Of a stretch of 64,000 bases of DNA, positions 1 through 7,411 are shown one piece after another (positions within the stretch are counted from its first letter, which is position 1; the number at the start of each line of letters is the position of its first letter). The DNA is taken from IMG/VR virus record IMGVR_UViG_3300050119_000072, positions 1 to 64,000 of that record; one strand, written 5' to 3'. The translations under genes were made by a program, and so were the position numbers. The notes beneath the pieces were generated by a model. The model was not told the origin of the DNA. It saw only the letters and a list, made by a program, of their open reading frames with translations, and made no database searches. Origin of the DNA: a virus.

Positions 1-1
1 T

Positions 2-124
2 CTAAAGTTCGGCGGCCACAAAAACTCAGCGCCGTTTCCTTCTGCGGTTGTCGCCTTCGATGATCGCGTGAGAATGTGGAAACATAATTATTGGGATGCC
101 CGTCAAGCATCCCAGTCAAAATAG
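2..124 (+). CDS. C-terminal end of an unknown protein (cut by window start)
   Basis: One frame is open from the first bases to a TAG at 122-124 and encodes about 40 residues, ending in WDARQASQSK. The stop overlaps the AGGAG that serves the next gene, a usual arrangement for coupled phage genes, which is the main reason to believe it. No family recognised. It could also be chance, because the piece is short. Confidence 0.45.
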   Translation, partial: LKFGGHKNSAPFPSAVVAFDDRVRMWKHNYWDARQASQSK

Positions 125-134
125 GAGCCGGATC

Positions 135-380
135 GTGTCGCGTCTTGAAGGGCCACCAGGGAACGAGAGGCGAGAATGCTTCGGGCCTAACTGTCCCAAG
201 CCGGTTCTCCGGCGCTATGCCGGCAAGTCAAAATATTGGAAGCATGTTGGCCCGTCATTCGGCTACAAAGGAAACGACTACTTTTGCAGTTTACAATGCG
301 CGATGGATTGGGCGGTTTTGAAATGCAGTTCCGGCTCTGAATACGATGGGCCGACAGAGCCGTTCGTAATGACGCCTTAG
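135..380 (+). CDS. Small Cys-rich protein with zinc-ribbon spacing
   Basis: An 81 aa protein with one Cys pair in CFGPNC near residue 16 and a second in FCSLQC near residue 52, a spacing that suits a single zinc-binding knuckle pair. An in-frame ATG exists at 96, but GTG 135 has AGGAG at 123-127 with 7 nt spacing and follows the stop of the preceding frame at 124, so GTG 135 is preferred. Function unknown. The FCS..C pattern resembles FCS-type zinc ribbons found in small phage proteins; that is family resemblance only. Confidence 0.7.
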   Translation: MSRLEGPPGNERRECFGPNCPKPVLRRYAGKSKYWKHVGPSFGYKGNDYFCSLQCAMDWAVLKCSSGSEYDGPTEPFVMTP

Positions 381-396
381 ATTCAGAGGAGCCAAA

Positions 397-594
397 ATGG
401 CCGACGAGAAAGTTCAACGCTGCGGCAGCGAAATGGCATGGGGAAATTGCCGCTTCCGTGGTGCCGAGGAAAATAAGACCGAGGACGGCTGCGAGTGTAA
501 GGCACCACGCGAAATGTATTTCGATTGCGAATACCGCGCGATCTTCAAGCCGCAAGTCATAGATCGAATTTGGCCGGATAGGGTGGAAAAATGA
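397..594 (+). CDS. Small Cys-containing unknown protein
   Basis: A 65 aa acidic protein with cysteines at about residues 9, 18, 32, 34 and 44. ATG 397 is preceded by AGAGGAG with good spacing. It follows the zinc-ribbon gene by 16 nt and overlaps the next start by ATGA, so it belongs to the same transcription unit. No domain recognised; the Cys pattern could bind a metal. Confidence 0.7.
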   Translation: MADEKVQRCGSEMAWGNCRFRGAEENKTEDGCECKAPREMYFDCEYRAIFKPQVIDRIWPDRVEK

Positions 595-686
595 CCGCGC
601 TCGTTATCTGCATCATCCTTCGGGTTGTAGATCGCGCATGTCATCTGATCTGGGCGCGTGAGTGTGCGGCCAAGGCCGCGAGCTAG
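591..686 (+). CDS. 31 aa hydrophobic micro-protein
   Basis: ATG 591 overlaps the stop of the upstream gene as ATGA. The peptide begins MTALVICIILRVV, a short hydrophobic stretch, followed by a basic tail ending KAAS. Its stop at 684-686 touches the GAGGAGGG ribosome site of the next gene. Tight packing between two supported genes makes translation likely. It is probably membrane-associated; role unknown. Confidence 0.5.
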   Translation: MTALVICIILRVVDRACHLIWARECAAKAAS

Positions 687-696
687 AGGAGGGCCA

Positions 697-960
697 ATGC
701 CGCAAGTGCTAAACCAACGCCGCGATGGTCGCCCGGATGGGTCGGTCTACATCGGGCGCCCTTCAAAGTGGGGCAATCCGTTTGTTATCGGCAAGGACGG
801 CTCGCGCGCCGAGGTCATCTTGAAATATGAAAACTGGATTTGCCAAAGCATGTTGGTAGGTCAACTCGACGAGTTGAAGGGCAAAGACCTGGTATGCTGG
901 TGCGCGCCGGCAGGGTGCCACGGCGACGTGTTGCTGCGATTGGCAAACCCACATAATTGA
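697..960 (+). CDS. DUF4326 family protein
   Basis: An 87 aa protein that matches the DUF4326 pattern: an N-terminal VYIGRPSKWGNPF segment (around residues 17-29) and a C-terminal LVCWCAPAGCHGDVLL segment with clustered Cys and His. ATG 697 has GAGGAGGG just upstream; longer in-frame GTG starts (for example 658) lack one and overlap the micro-protein. The family occurs in many phages and its biochemical role is not known. Last gene of the plus-strand group; it converges with the early operon, separated by only 8 nt. Confidence 0.85.
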   Translation: MPQVLNQRRDGRPDGSVYIGRPSKWGNPFVIGKDGSRAEVILKYENWICQSMLVGQLDELKGKDLVCWCAPAGCHGDVLLRLANPHN

Positions 961-968
961 GGAGCGCG

Positions 969-1187
969 CTATTTCAGCGTAAATTTCCGGTTTCCGATTG
1001 CGACGTAGCCGGTGACCTCTCCGAGCTTCTTGGCTTCCTCACAGAGTTTTAGTGCCTTCTGGCCTTCGGCTGTGAGATCGCCGATCGTCATGTTGTCTTT
1101 GGCTGGATAGCTCACCGAAAGCATGATGGTGACCATGTCCATCTTTTTCGCTGTGGCTGGATTGGCTGGCGGTGTTTGCGCGTTCAT
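969..1187 (-). CDS. Unknown 72 aa protein, last gene of the early operon
   Basis: A short soluble protein opening with a Pro/Ala-rich N-terminus, then a hydrophobic beta-like stretch (MVTIMLSVSYPAKDN) and a helical, Lys-rich middle. It ends 8 nt from the convergent DUF4326 gene with no visible terminator between them. Not recognised. Confidence 0.65.
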   Translation of the reverse strand: MNAQTPPANPATAKKMDMVTIMLSVSYPAKDNMTIGDLTAEGQKALKLCEEAKKLGEVTGYVAIGNRKFTLK

Positions 1188-1194
1188 GCTGTCC

Positions 1195-1641
1195 TCATTG
1201 AGGTGATGGCTCCAGCCTCGGCTGCGGCGTCACGCGCGGAACCGGATCGCGTGACATATTTTCCCACTCTCGCTCTGTGCAGACGCGCATGGAGCGCCCG
1301 GGGCGGCGCAACATGACGTGCCCCTTCACGCGCGCGATCATGCGAATTTCCCCAAATGTGTCGTACCGGCGCTCATCCGGGTAAATGGCTTTGATTTTGG
1401 CTTGGAGCCTGTTGGCGCGCTTTTCAGCCCGGAAGCGGTCGCGGGCGAACGCCGTAAGGGCTTTGCGGAGAGCCAGCGGCAAGCGACCGCGTCTGGTCAC
1501 CCCGGCAAAGGCAGCAACGGGAAAACCAATCCGCGCAAGCTCGCCCCATGCCTTGTCGATCTCTTTCTCGCGCGCGACAGCACGCAGTCGCAAGGATCGG
1601 CTCACAGGATGCGGGCGTTCGATGGTGCGCGGGCGGCTCAT
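1195..1641 (-). CDS. Basic unknown protein, 148 aa
   Basis: A very Arg/Lys-rich protein (MSRPRTIERPHPV...) with a predicted helical, basic centre (RFRAEKRANRLQAKIKA). The start at 1641 is chosen because it overlaps the stop of the upstream membrane peptide as ATGA; a longer in-frame start at 1713 would run through that gene. Charge suggests nucleic-acid binding, but no domain is recognised. Confidence 0.6.
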   Translation of the reverse strand: MSRPRTIERPHPVSRSLRLRAVAREKEIDKAWGELARIGFPVAAFAGVTRRGRLPLALRKALTAFARDRFRAEKRANRLQAKIKAIYPDERRYDTFGEIRMIARVKGHVMLRRPGRSMRVCTEREWENMSRDPVPRVTPQPRLEPSPQ

Positions 1642-1796
1642 CGGATGCGTCCCCTCAGTTCCACGGGAAGACCGTTGGCGTCTAGGTCCGGACGTAAGCT
1701 TATCAGCGCCCAATGCAAAGCGAAGACGATGAAGAAGGCAACGGCGATTGCGGCGAGGGAGCCGAGAATGGCGTGGATGGCGTCGCGGAGGATCAT
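1638..1796 (-). CDS. Single-span membrane peptide, 52 aa
   Basis: One clear transmembrane segment (about residues 8-30, LGSLAAIAVAFFIVFALHWAL) near the N-terminus. It starts at 1796, overlapping the methylase stop as ATGA, and ends overlapping the next gene as ATGA. It could be a holin-like or inhibitory membrane peptide, but its place in an early operon argues against lysis. Function unknown. Confidence 0.6.
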   Translation of the reverse strand: MILRDAIHAILGSLAAIAVAFFIVFALHWALISLRPDLDANGLPVELRGRIR

Positions 1797-2656
1797 GCTG
1801 CGTCTCCTATGCGATCGAACAGGGGGCCATGCCCGAGCGCGGCAACGCAGGCCGGATTGAGCCATAGAACCTCGGTGCGCTTGCGCGCGCCATCGGCTAG
1901 AGCTGCTATCTCCACTCGGCGCCAGCCCGTCAACCGCTTTTCGTACAGGGCAGAGGCGTAACCTGAGAGCGCCACCATGCCGGTGAGGGACCGCAGCGCG
2001 GTCATGAGGTGCGCATGCTGGCGCGCCGTCATTTCGTGGCTGTAGGCGTGATAGCGGAGTTTTCCGCGACGGCTCTTGTTCGAGCGCGTTTCCGGCATGT
2101 AGGGGGGGTCGACGTAGTGCAGCGTGTCCGGGCCGTCGTGGCGGCGCATCACGTCAACCGCCGGCCGGCACTCGATGACCACACCGTCGAGGCGGTCAAC
2201 AATCAGACGGTAGCAGTCCCGTAGGTTGCGCCAGTCGTGCGCCGGCGTAGTGCCTGATCGGTTCGATGCCGCCCTGAATCCGGTGCGGACCTGGGCGTTA
2301 TGGCCATCGGAGCCAAACCCCATGAAGGATCGAACGACCAACCGCCGCGCTCGCTCAACGGGGTCCTTTGTTTCTTGGTACGATAATTCAAACTCGCCGC
2401 GCGCAAACGGCGTCAGTTCCAGGGCCGCGATGAGATCCGGGGCCTGTGACGACCGCAGGACGCGGAACAGGTTCACCACCTCAACGTCGAGGTCGTTGTA
2501 AATCTCGGCGTAGCTGCGCTCCTTCCGCAGCAGTACGGAAGCCGCGCCGCCATAGGGCTCGACATATACCCGATGCGCTGGAAAATGCGCAATAATCCAT
2601 GGGGCGAGCATCCACTTGCCTCCGTGCCAGCGCAGGACCGGGCGCGTTGGTGTCAT
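1793..2656 (-). CDS. Dam-type (D12 class) adenine-N6 DNA methyltransferase
   Basis: A 287 aa protein with the D12-class order: an N-terminal LRWHGGK motif (residues 9-15, SAM-binding region), VEPYGGAASVLL, YNDLD, and the catalytic DPPY motif in HYVDPPYMPE. It transfers a methyl group from SAM to adenine in a short recognition site. Start 2656 has GGGAAG upstream and lies 2 nt after the preceding stop; a longer start at 2707 would overlap that gene. No cognate restriction enzyme is visible. In phages such enzymes usually protect the genome from host restriction or mark DNA for packaging. Confidence 0.95.
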   Translation of the reverse strand: MTPTRPVLRWHGGKWMLAPWIIAHFPAHRVYVEPYGGAASVLLRKERSYAEIYNDLDVEVVNLFRVLRSSQAPDLIAALELTPFARGEFELSYQETKDPVERARRLVVRSFMGFGSDGHNAQVRTGFRAASNRSGTTPAHDWRNLRDCYRLIVDRLDGVVIECRPAVDVMRRHDGPDTLHYVDPPYMPETRSNKSRRGKLRYHAYSHEMTARQHAHLMTALRSLTGMVALSGYASALYEKRLTGWRRVEIAALADGARKRTEVLWLNPACVAALGHGPLFDRIGDAA

Positions 2657-2658
2657 AG

Positions 2659-2865
2659 CTACCGCTTCCCCAGACTGCGCTGCAGTTCCTCGGCTTGGCG
2701 CTTCCACCGCTCCTGCACGGCGCGTCCGGTGGGGGATTTCATCGGTGTGCCACGGATGGCCTTGTTCGTGCAGCCAAGACAGATGCCGCTATCGACGGCA
2801 CCTCCCTTCCCGCACTCGGCGCATTTCCGGTCGAGGTGCACGGTAACGGTTGGGGCGCTGGTCAT
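2659..2865 (-). CDS. Small protein with CxxC pairs (zinc-ribbon-like)
   Basis: A 68 aa protein with CAEC (about residues 15-18) and CLGC (about 29-32), a compact four-Cys zinc knuckle, followed by a basic helical tail ending RSLGKR. Start 2865 overlaps the stop of the upstream gene as ATGA. Function unknown; zinc binding is inferred from Cys spacing. Confidence 0.7.
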   Translation of the reverse strand: MTSAPTVTVHLDRKCAECGKGGAVDSGICLGCTNKAIRGTPMKSPTGRAVQERWKRQAEELQRSLGKR

Positions 2866-3113
2866 GCTGCATCTTCCTTTGGTTTTGCCGCCTTTGGCTT
2901 GCCGGCGGCGATCCACTCGACGAGATCTGCGCGATTGTCCTTGACCCAATTCAATGTCTCCAAGGCGGTCTCCATGATGGCGACGTGCATGTCGGCCTCG
3001 GCTTGGCTGCGGAAGGCTTTGCCGGCGCCGATCTGACGAGGGTAAACCTTGGCCCGCATTTTCAATTCGCGCTCAACCTCGGAGATTTGGGCCTGGATGG
3101 AGTGCTTGCTCAT
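2862..3113 (-). CDS. Conserved phage protein of unknown function, 83 aa
   Basis: The protein reads as an amphipathic helix bundle: SEVERELKMRAKVYPR, then EADMHVAIMETALETL and a Lys/Pro tail. This arrangement is common in small phage proteins of unknown role that sit in early operons. Start 3113 overlaps the upstream stop as ATGA; an in-frame ATG at 3137 would overlap further and is not preferred. Confidence 0.7.
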   Translation of the reverse strand: MSKHSIQAQISEVERELKMRAKVYPRQIGAGKAFRSQAEADMHVAIMETALETLNWVKDNRADLVEWIAAGKPKAAKPKEDAA

Positions 3114-3307
3114 TCCGGCCACCGTCCCTTTCCACAATCACCGCACTGATGCTGCCATAGGCCGTCGCTTTCGCGCTTGCGCCCGCGCCAGCCGTCCTCT
3201 TTCGCCCGGCCCCACAACGCGCCGAATTCCTCGCCATCGCTGCCGGCGATGAACTCGCCGCAGCCGTCGCAGACAAAGTTGATGACGCCCTTCTGCCGCT
3301 CGATCAT
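3110..3307 (-). CDS. Small protein with two CxxC pairs
   Basis: A 65 aa protein with CDGC (around residues 13-16) and CGDC (around 55-58), which together could hold one zinc. It starts at 3307, overlapping the HNH gene stop as ATGA. No enzyme motif. Several such mini zinc-ribbons occur in this operon (2659, 7158, 9797, 10458, 10962). Confidence 0.65.
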   Translation of the reverse strand: MIERQKGVINFVCDGCGEFIAGSDGEEFGALWGRAKEDGWRGRKRESDGLWQHQCGDCGKGRWPE

Positions 3308-3708
3308 CGGCGCCCTCGCAGGTCGTTGCGGCTCATGATCTTGCGGTTGCCTTCGGGGAACGGTCGCGACGGTATCTTCTGCTTACGGCGTGGCTTATTG
3401 AGCCCCTGCGCCCGCCGCACCTTGGCGCGTTTGTTTGCGTCCGAGCCCGCGCTGGTCGCCGGCGAGCCATAGGTCTTTATTGAGTTGCAGCTCGTGCGGC
3501 CGCCCTGCGTACACAGCGCTTGAAAGGTATCCGGCTCGTCGCTGCCGGTGAACACCCTCTGGTCGATGTGGTCAAATACGCAGGTCTTGGCCGTGATCGG
3601 AACGCCGCACTCAATGCCCCGATTCGGCAGCCCTGGGCACTTGCCGCCCTGCCGCGCGAGGATTGCGGCCTTCTCTTTGTCGGTGAGCTTGCGGCGCCGA
3701 TCGGCCAT
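3304..3708 (-). CDS. HNH-like nuclease or Cys-rich DNA-binding protein
   Basis: A 134 aa protein. Residues about 15-75 carry CPG...C, then VFDHIDQ, then C...C before a basic tail. The order (Cys pair, D-H, Cys pair with Asn) fits a divergent HNH/ββα-metal fold. Unlike the late-region HNH genes it sits co-directionally inside the early operon with 1-4 nt overlaps, so it looks like a resident gene rather than an invader. Possible roles are recombination or host DNA cleavage; not proven. Confidence 0.6.
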   Translation of the reverse strand: MADRRRKLTDKEKAAILARQGGKCPGLPNRGIECGVPITAKTCVFDHIDQRVFTGSDEPDTFQALCTQGGRTSCNSIKTYGSPATSAGSDANKRAKVRRAQGLNKPRRKQKIPSRPFPEGNRKIMSRNDLRGRR

Positions 3709-3941
3709 TAGACGCGCTCCAATCGCAGGGGCAGGATCGCATGCGCCTCGTCGGCCGGGGTGGTAACCACGCCTTCGCTCACCTGTTCGGTCCCGCGATG
3801 GATGGCGCGGCGCATCGCGTCGATGAAATCTTCGCTCTCCCGGCGCCGGCGCACTAGCCAGAAGCTTCCATCGGTATCCCCCTCGTCGTCAGGATCGAGA
3901 CCGTGCGGCGGATGACGGCACTTTTTCCCCTTGGTGCTCAT
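3708..3941 (-). CDS. Unknown 77 aa protein
   Basis: Contains an acidic N-terminal third (LDPDDEGDTDG) and an Arg/Glu-rich helix. Start 3941 is preferred to 3953 because it has GGAGG 6 nt upstream and overlaps the preceding stop as ATGA. The stop overlaps the HNH start as TAATG. Not recognised. Confidence 0.65.
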   Translation of the reverse strand: MSTKGKKCRHPPHGLDPDDEGDTDGSFWLVRRRRESEDFIDAMRRAIHRGTEQVSEGVVTTPADEAHAILPLRLERV

Positions 3942-4153
3942 TGCGCCCTCCAATACACGCGCCGGAAGCCCTTCGGCAGAGGCTCGGAGGATTCATGAAC
4001 ACGCCCGGTGGCAGCGAGGGTGCGGCAAGCGTTGTTGACCGTTGTTGGCGACCAGCAATCGATGCGCTTCCAAATTTCGCGGGAGCATCGCGGCTTGGCG
4101 TCGATTGCCGCCTCGACCATGGCAATCGTTTGCGGGCTCTGATGTGTAGTCAT
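3938..4153 (-). CDS. Small winged-helix-like DNA-binding protein
   Basis: A 71 aa protein that fits a single winged-helix unit: helices SPQTIAMVEAAID and REIWKRI, a recognition-like helix SPTTVNNACRTLAATG, and a wing RVHESS...RRVYWR. A similar layout occurs in the 9472 protein. It could regulate early transcription or assist replication. Role inferred from fold only. Confidence 0.6.
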   Translation of the reverse strand: MTTHQSPQTIAMVEAAIDAKPRCSREIWKRIDCWSPTTVNNACRTLAATGRVHESSEPLPKGFRRVYWRAQ

Positions 4154-4311
4154 GTGGCCTCCTTCTTTTTACGCGGTGCTCGTTTAACGGGGATGGCGGC
4201 GACAGCCCGCCGCAGGTCGGGAACGGATTGCGCTGGCAGCTTGGCACTCTTGAAGCGCTGCTCGCGCATGGCGCGGAGAGCATCGGCCTTTGGCGAAGGC
4301 TGCTTGCTCAC
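4150..4311 (-). CDS. Basic 53 aa protein
   Basis: GTG 4311 overlaps the preceding stop as GTGA. The protein is Lys/Arg-rich (ends KRAPRKKKEAT) with no hydrophobic core, so it may be a nucleic-acid-binding peptide. An upstream ATG at 4443 in the same frame would overlap the previous gene and is rejected. Confidence 0.55.
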   Translation of the reverse strand: MSKQPSPKADALRAMREQRFKSAKLPAQSVPDLRRAVAAIPVKRAPRKKKEAT

Positions 4312-4604
4312 GCCACGCGCTCCTGCTTCTTTGCCACGGACGGCGCCGGCTGCATGAGGCGGCGAATGGCGTCGACAATGGCGCTTTCCATATCGTCTTC
4401 GCCGGTCTGTGAATTGAGGCAAGCTATCCCGTCCACAAACCATCGCTTGGTGACGATGCCATCAAGGCTCTTTAGTTCATCGCAGCGCGATAGGCGCGGG
4501 AATTGCTCGCAGCGATACCACATGCGCCATTCGCCGCTCGGGAGGACGATCATATCGCCTTCCGTTTTGTACGTGGCTCGCTTTATGTCGGCTCCGGTAA
4601 TCAT
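4308..4604 (-). CDS. Unknown 98 aa protein
   Basis: Starts MITGADIKRATYK with AGAGGGAG upstream of 4604; a longer frame up to 4691 would overlap the next gene. Two cysteines, several Trp/Tyr residues and a helical C-terminus (MESAIVDAIRRLM). No recognised domain. Confidence 0.7.
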   Translation of the reverse strand: MITGADIKRATYKTEGDMIVLPSGEWRMWYRCEQFPRLSRCDELKSLDGIVTKRWFVDGIACLNSQTGEDDMESAIVDAIRRLMQPAPSVAKKQERVA

Positions 4605-4623
4605 GCGCGGTGGCTCCCTCTGT

Positions 4624-4872
4624 TCAAGTCGTGAATTTCTTATCGATATGCACTTTCGTATTCGGGCCGATGCCGCCGGCAAAGGCCTCAAGCAAGACCT
4701 GCTCTGTCTCGGCGGCGGTGATGAGAATGTCGTGGGGAATGTCCATGTCGGCGGCTTTGATCTCGATATAGCCGCTCAAGCCCATGGAGCGGAGACGATC
4801 GAGATTGGCGTGTGACAGGCCAAGCAGCACAACGCGGGTGCCATCGGGATTTACCAGGATGGCTTTCATCAT
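4624..4872 (-). CDS. Unknown 82 aa protein
   Basis: Predicted alternating strands and helices (MMKAILVNPDGTRVVLLGLS, then IEIKAADMDIPHDILITAAET). Two adjacent ATG codons (4872, 4869) could start it; the first overlaps a TGA in another frame as ATGA (see the finding about 4869-4990). Function unknown. Confidence 0.7.
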   Translation of the reverse strand: MMKAILVNPDGTRVVLLGLSHANLDRLRSMGLSGYIEIKAADMDIPHDILITAAETEQVLLEAFAGGIGPNTKVHIDKKFTT

Positions 4873-4986
4873 GCCGCAACCCCGCTTATAGGTGCCACCC
4901 TGGCCGCCGCGGGAATTGTGGGGGGATCGGCAGCCAGGGTGGGCTTTACCGCAGCGTCGGGGGAACGGACGCGTGCGGATGGGGAA

Positions 4987-5430
4987 TTACCAAGGACATG
5001 CCTCGCCGACCAGGTCCTGGACGCGGGCGTAGACATCGCGGCGCTCGACGCGCGGAAGATAGAGTTCAAAAATCTTTTCCACGGACTCGGCGCGGAACAC
5101 CGAGAAGTCCGGGCCCGACATGGCGTCGAAGGCAACCGACTTGTATTGCTTCCACGTCCCAAAGACTGGCGACGTGTAGACGTTGTGCCAAAGCTGGCAG
5201 TGGTCTTTGAGCTCCAGCTTGAGTATTTCTGGCGGCTTGCCGAGTCCCTCGGCAACCACCCCGACCAAAGCGTGCCACCACCGGTTTTCCGGTGACGATC
5301 GGTCGTAACTGATGCGGACCACGAGCGGCTTGCCACGGCGCACGCGCTCGAGCACCGCAAGATCATCCATTGTGCAGGGGATGATGCTCGGGGTCGGCCG
5401 CAGGGTGAATTCACCGCGAAATGCCACCAT
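4987..5430 (-). CDS. DUF1367-like protein
   Basis: A 147 aa protein. The pattern LVVRISYDRSSPENRWWHALVGVV in the first half and SVAFDAMSGPDFSVFRAESVEKIF with a helical end resembles DUF1367, a phage family often placed in recombination or replication operons. Here it follows the YqaJ exonuclease gene. Biochemical role unknown. The homology is judged by eye and is moderate. An adjacent frame stays open for about 110 nt past the stop. Confidence 0.65.
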   Translation of the reverse strand: MVAFRGEFTLRPTPSIIPCTMDDLAVLERVRRGKPLVVRISYDRSSPENRWWHALVGVVAEGLGKPPEILKLELKDHCQLWHNVYTSPVFGTWKQYKSVAFDAMSGPDFSVFRAESVEKIFELYLPRVERRDVYARVQDLVGEACPW

Positions 5431-5465
5431 GTCCGTTGCTCTATCATCTGCTTACTTTCGTTCCG

Positions 5466-6107
5466 TTAACCGTTGCCCATGGCTTTGATCTTCTCGACTA
5501 GGCGCCGCAGCTCATGGTCGAAAATCTCGATGGAGTTGCTCAATTCCTTGATAAAGACCGGGTCGCGCTTGACCGGGAATATCGGCGCCTTCGGCATGCC
5601 GCGGTAGAAAAGCATGAGGTCGATCTCGTCCAATTCGCCGACCATGATGCCGCCCTGGACCTGGGCGCGGTGCTCTGGCGGCATGATGTCGCCCTTGAGC
5701 AATTGCGCGATCAATAGGTCCGGCGCCATCGTCTTGATCTCAAGCGCCTTCTTTTTTCCGATCAGGCCATCCGGGCTGTAGCCGACGATGACGTTAGTGC
5801 CCTTGATGGTGTTGCGGATAAAGCCGGTTTGGGTCACCTCGACGTTGCGGATGAAGGCATAATAATCGCGCGCTGCGGCCTCCATCCGGTTTCCTCGATC
5901 GGTATATTTGTTCGAGTATTCCTCTGCCGGCGCGCCCGTGAGCCGTTCGCCGGCCAAGCGGTAGAGCAACTTGCGGCGGGTCTTTGATGCCTCGCCGTCC
6001 TTGGCGTCGGCAAGGATGGTGGCGAAGTTCGATGCCGTCGGCAGGCCAAGCCGCAACAGCTTCCAATCCTCGGTCCCCTGGACCACGTCGTCGAACCGCT
6101 CGATCAT
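5466..6107 (-). CDS. YqaJ-family viral recombinase exonuclease
   Basis: A 213 aa protein with YqaJ features: N-terminal GTEDWKLLRLGLPTASNF (residues about 10-27), a central IVGYSPDGLI and ALEIKTM (the Asp and Glu-x-Lys of the PD-(D/E)xK nuclease core) and HRAQVQGGIMV. It degrades one strand of duplex DNA to give a 3' tail for the annealing protein. Start 6107 overlaps the preceding stop as ATGA. Together with the ERF gene at 6352 it forms a two-component recombination system analogous to lambda Exo/Beta. Confidence 0.93.
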   Translation of the reverse strand: MIERFDDVVQGTEDWKLLRLGLPTASNFATILADAKDGEASKTRRKLLYRLAGERLTGAPAEEYSNKYTDRGNRMEAAARDYYAFIRNVEVTQTGFIRNTIKGTNVIVGYSPDGLIGKKKALEIKTMAPDLLIAQLLKGDIMPPEHRAQVQGGIMVGELDEIDLMLFYRGMPKAPIFPVKRDPVFIKELSNSIEIFDHELRRLVEKIKAMGNG

Positions 6108-6355
6108 GGTGCGGCTCTTCCTGTAGTGTCCCGGTAAATCAGCCCAGGTGCGATCACGCACTCGTTCGGCGCAAGCTGGGAGAGGGCGACAAGACCGTCG
6201 TCGTCCTCGACGGCAATCCGGTCGAACACGCTCTTAGCGCCGGCAGCCGTTACGATGTAGGCCGGGATATCCAATCCGTAATGGCTGCCGCAGGACGGGC
6301 CGTGCTCGACGATCTTCCGCTCGTCGTTCATGCTGGTTGTCGTGGTATCGATCAT
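6104..6355 (-). CDS. Unknown 83 aa protein between ERF and YqaJ genes
   Basis: It overlaps both neighbours by ATGA. It contains a conserved-looking HGPSCGSHYGLDIPAYIV stretch. Its position between the annealing protein and the exonuclease suggests an accessory role in recombination, but no domain is recognised. Confidence 0.6.
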   Translation of the reverse strand: MIDTTTTSMNDERKIVEHGPSCGSHYGLDIPAYIVTAAGAKSVFDRIAVEDDDGLVALSQLAPNECVIAPGLIYRDTTGRAAP

Positions 6356-7161
6356 GCCGCAGTCTCCCCCTGCTCGCCTGCCGCCTTCGCGGCGCCTGCC
6401 CGGAAGCCATTAAGCGCGGCGACGGCCTCGTTGAAGCGCTTGGCGGGGATCGAGGCGTAGCTGTCCACGCCCATAAAAGCGCAGAACTTGCGCTTGTCGA
6501 CGCCGTATTTGTCGGACTTGTCGATCAGATCGTCGAGCTGCTTGTCGCTGACCACCGCGTTGGAGCCGACGCCGTCGTTGTCCTCGCCGATCAGCGCCAC
6601 GTCAAAAATCAGCACTTTGAGATAGCGGCGCCCGTAGCTCACGGTCGAGCCAATTCCCTGCACGCCGGTCTTGTTGGCGCCCCCCTTTGGCCCGGTCATG
6701 TCGCTGGGCAGGTCAATGAAATAGTCGCGCGAGTGGCCGGCAACGTGCGAGAGCTTCGCCGTGATGCGGTAATGGCCCGGCATGTTGCTGTCGGCGGTGC
6801 CGTAGGAGAGCGAGAACCCGTATTTGTGCGCCACGGGGTCGATGGCGTCGCTGATATCTTCGAGCGCAGCGTACTTGTTGTTCTCGCCCTTCTTGCGCTT
6901 GACGACTCGGGGAAGCGCGACCTGGGCCATTTGCAGGGCTTCGTTGAATTGCAGTTCGGCGATGCGGGCCTTTTCAGCGTTGCCCATGTCGATCAGCGCC
7001 TGCATCTTGCCGACATCGACGGACGGGTCCTTTGCCGCAGCCAGCAATAGCTCTAGCGTGGTCCGGGGCGGTGCGGCGATCGCGATAGCGGTGCCGGTGG
7101 TCTGCTTGTGGACCGCGACGGCGCGGGATTTGGTCTTGGCTTTGGTTTTCTTCTTCGTCAT
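6352..7161 (-). CDS. ERF-family single-strand annealing protein
   Basis: A 269 aa protein. After a Lys-rich leader, residues about 60-200 match the ERF pattern: FNEALQMAQVALP, KKGENNKYAALEDISDAI, KYGFSLSY, then GPKGGANKTGVQGIGSTVSYGRRYL, which carries the conserved glycine-rich ERF core. ERF proteins form rings that anneal complementary single strands during phage recombination and genome circularisation. The Ala/Gly C-terminal tail may bind a partner. Overlaps neighbours by ATGA. Confidence 0.93.
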   Translation of the reverse strand: MTKKKTKAKTKSRAVAVHKQTTGTAIAIAAPPRTTLELLLAAAKDPSVDVGKMQALIDMGNAEKARIAELQFNEALQMAQVALPRVVKRKKGENNKYAALEDISDAIDPVAHKYGFSLSYGTADSNMPGHYRITAKLSHVAGHSRDYFIDLPSDMTGPKGGANKTGVQGIGSTVSYGRRYLKVLIFDVALIGEDNDGVGSNAVVSDKQLDDLIDKSDKYGVDKRKFCAFMGVDSYASIPAKRFNEAVAALNGFRAGAAKAAGEQGETAA

Positions 7162-7409
7162 TGGTCTCTCCGATCGGGCGTGCCAAACTCGGCGTTATAC
7201 ATTTTCTCCCAGTGCCGTCCTTCGCGCCATTGATCGAGGCGGAACAGCCACCATCGCCAGCGCCACACGCGCGTCACCGGCTCTTCGCGGCTTTCGTCCT
7301 CATTGCAGCAACGGCATCCGTAAAATTCCGGCTCGTAGTAGCCGTCCACAAAGCCGCCTTTGCCGGCGCAATGTGGGCAGACGGGGCGAATAAAGTCGAA
7401 CAGCGCCAC
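7158..7409 (-). CDS. Zinc-ribbon protein, 83 aa
   Basis: Carries CPHC (around residues 10-13) and CRCC (around 28-31), then a Trp/Arg-rich segment (RVWRWRWWLFRLDQW). The likely start is GTG 7409, 3 nt past the preceding stop with GAGGGG upstream; an ATG at 7436 would overlap that gene. Zinc binding is inferred; function unknown. Confidence 0.6.
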   Translation of the reverse strand: MALFDFIRPVCPHCAGKGGFVDGYYEPEFYGCRCCNEDESREEPVTRVWRWRWWLFRLDQWREGRHWEKMYNAEFGTPDRRDQ

Positions 7410-7411
7410 CC

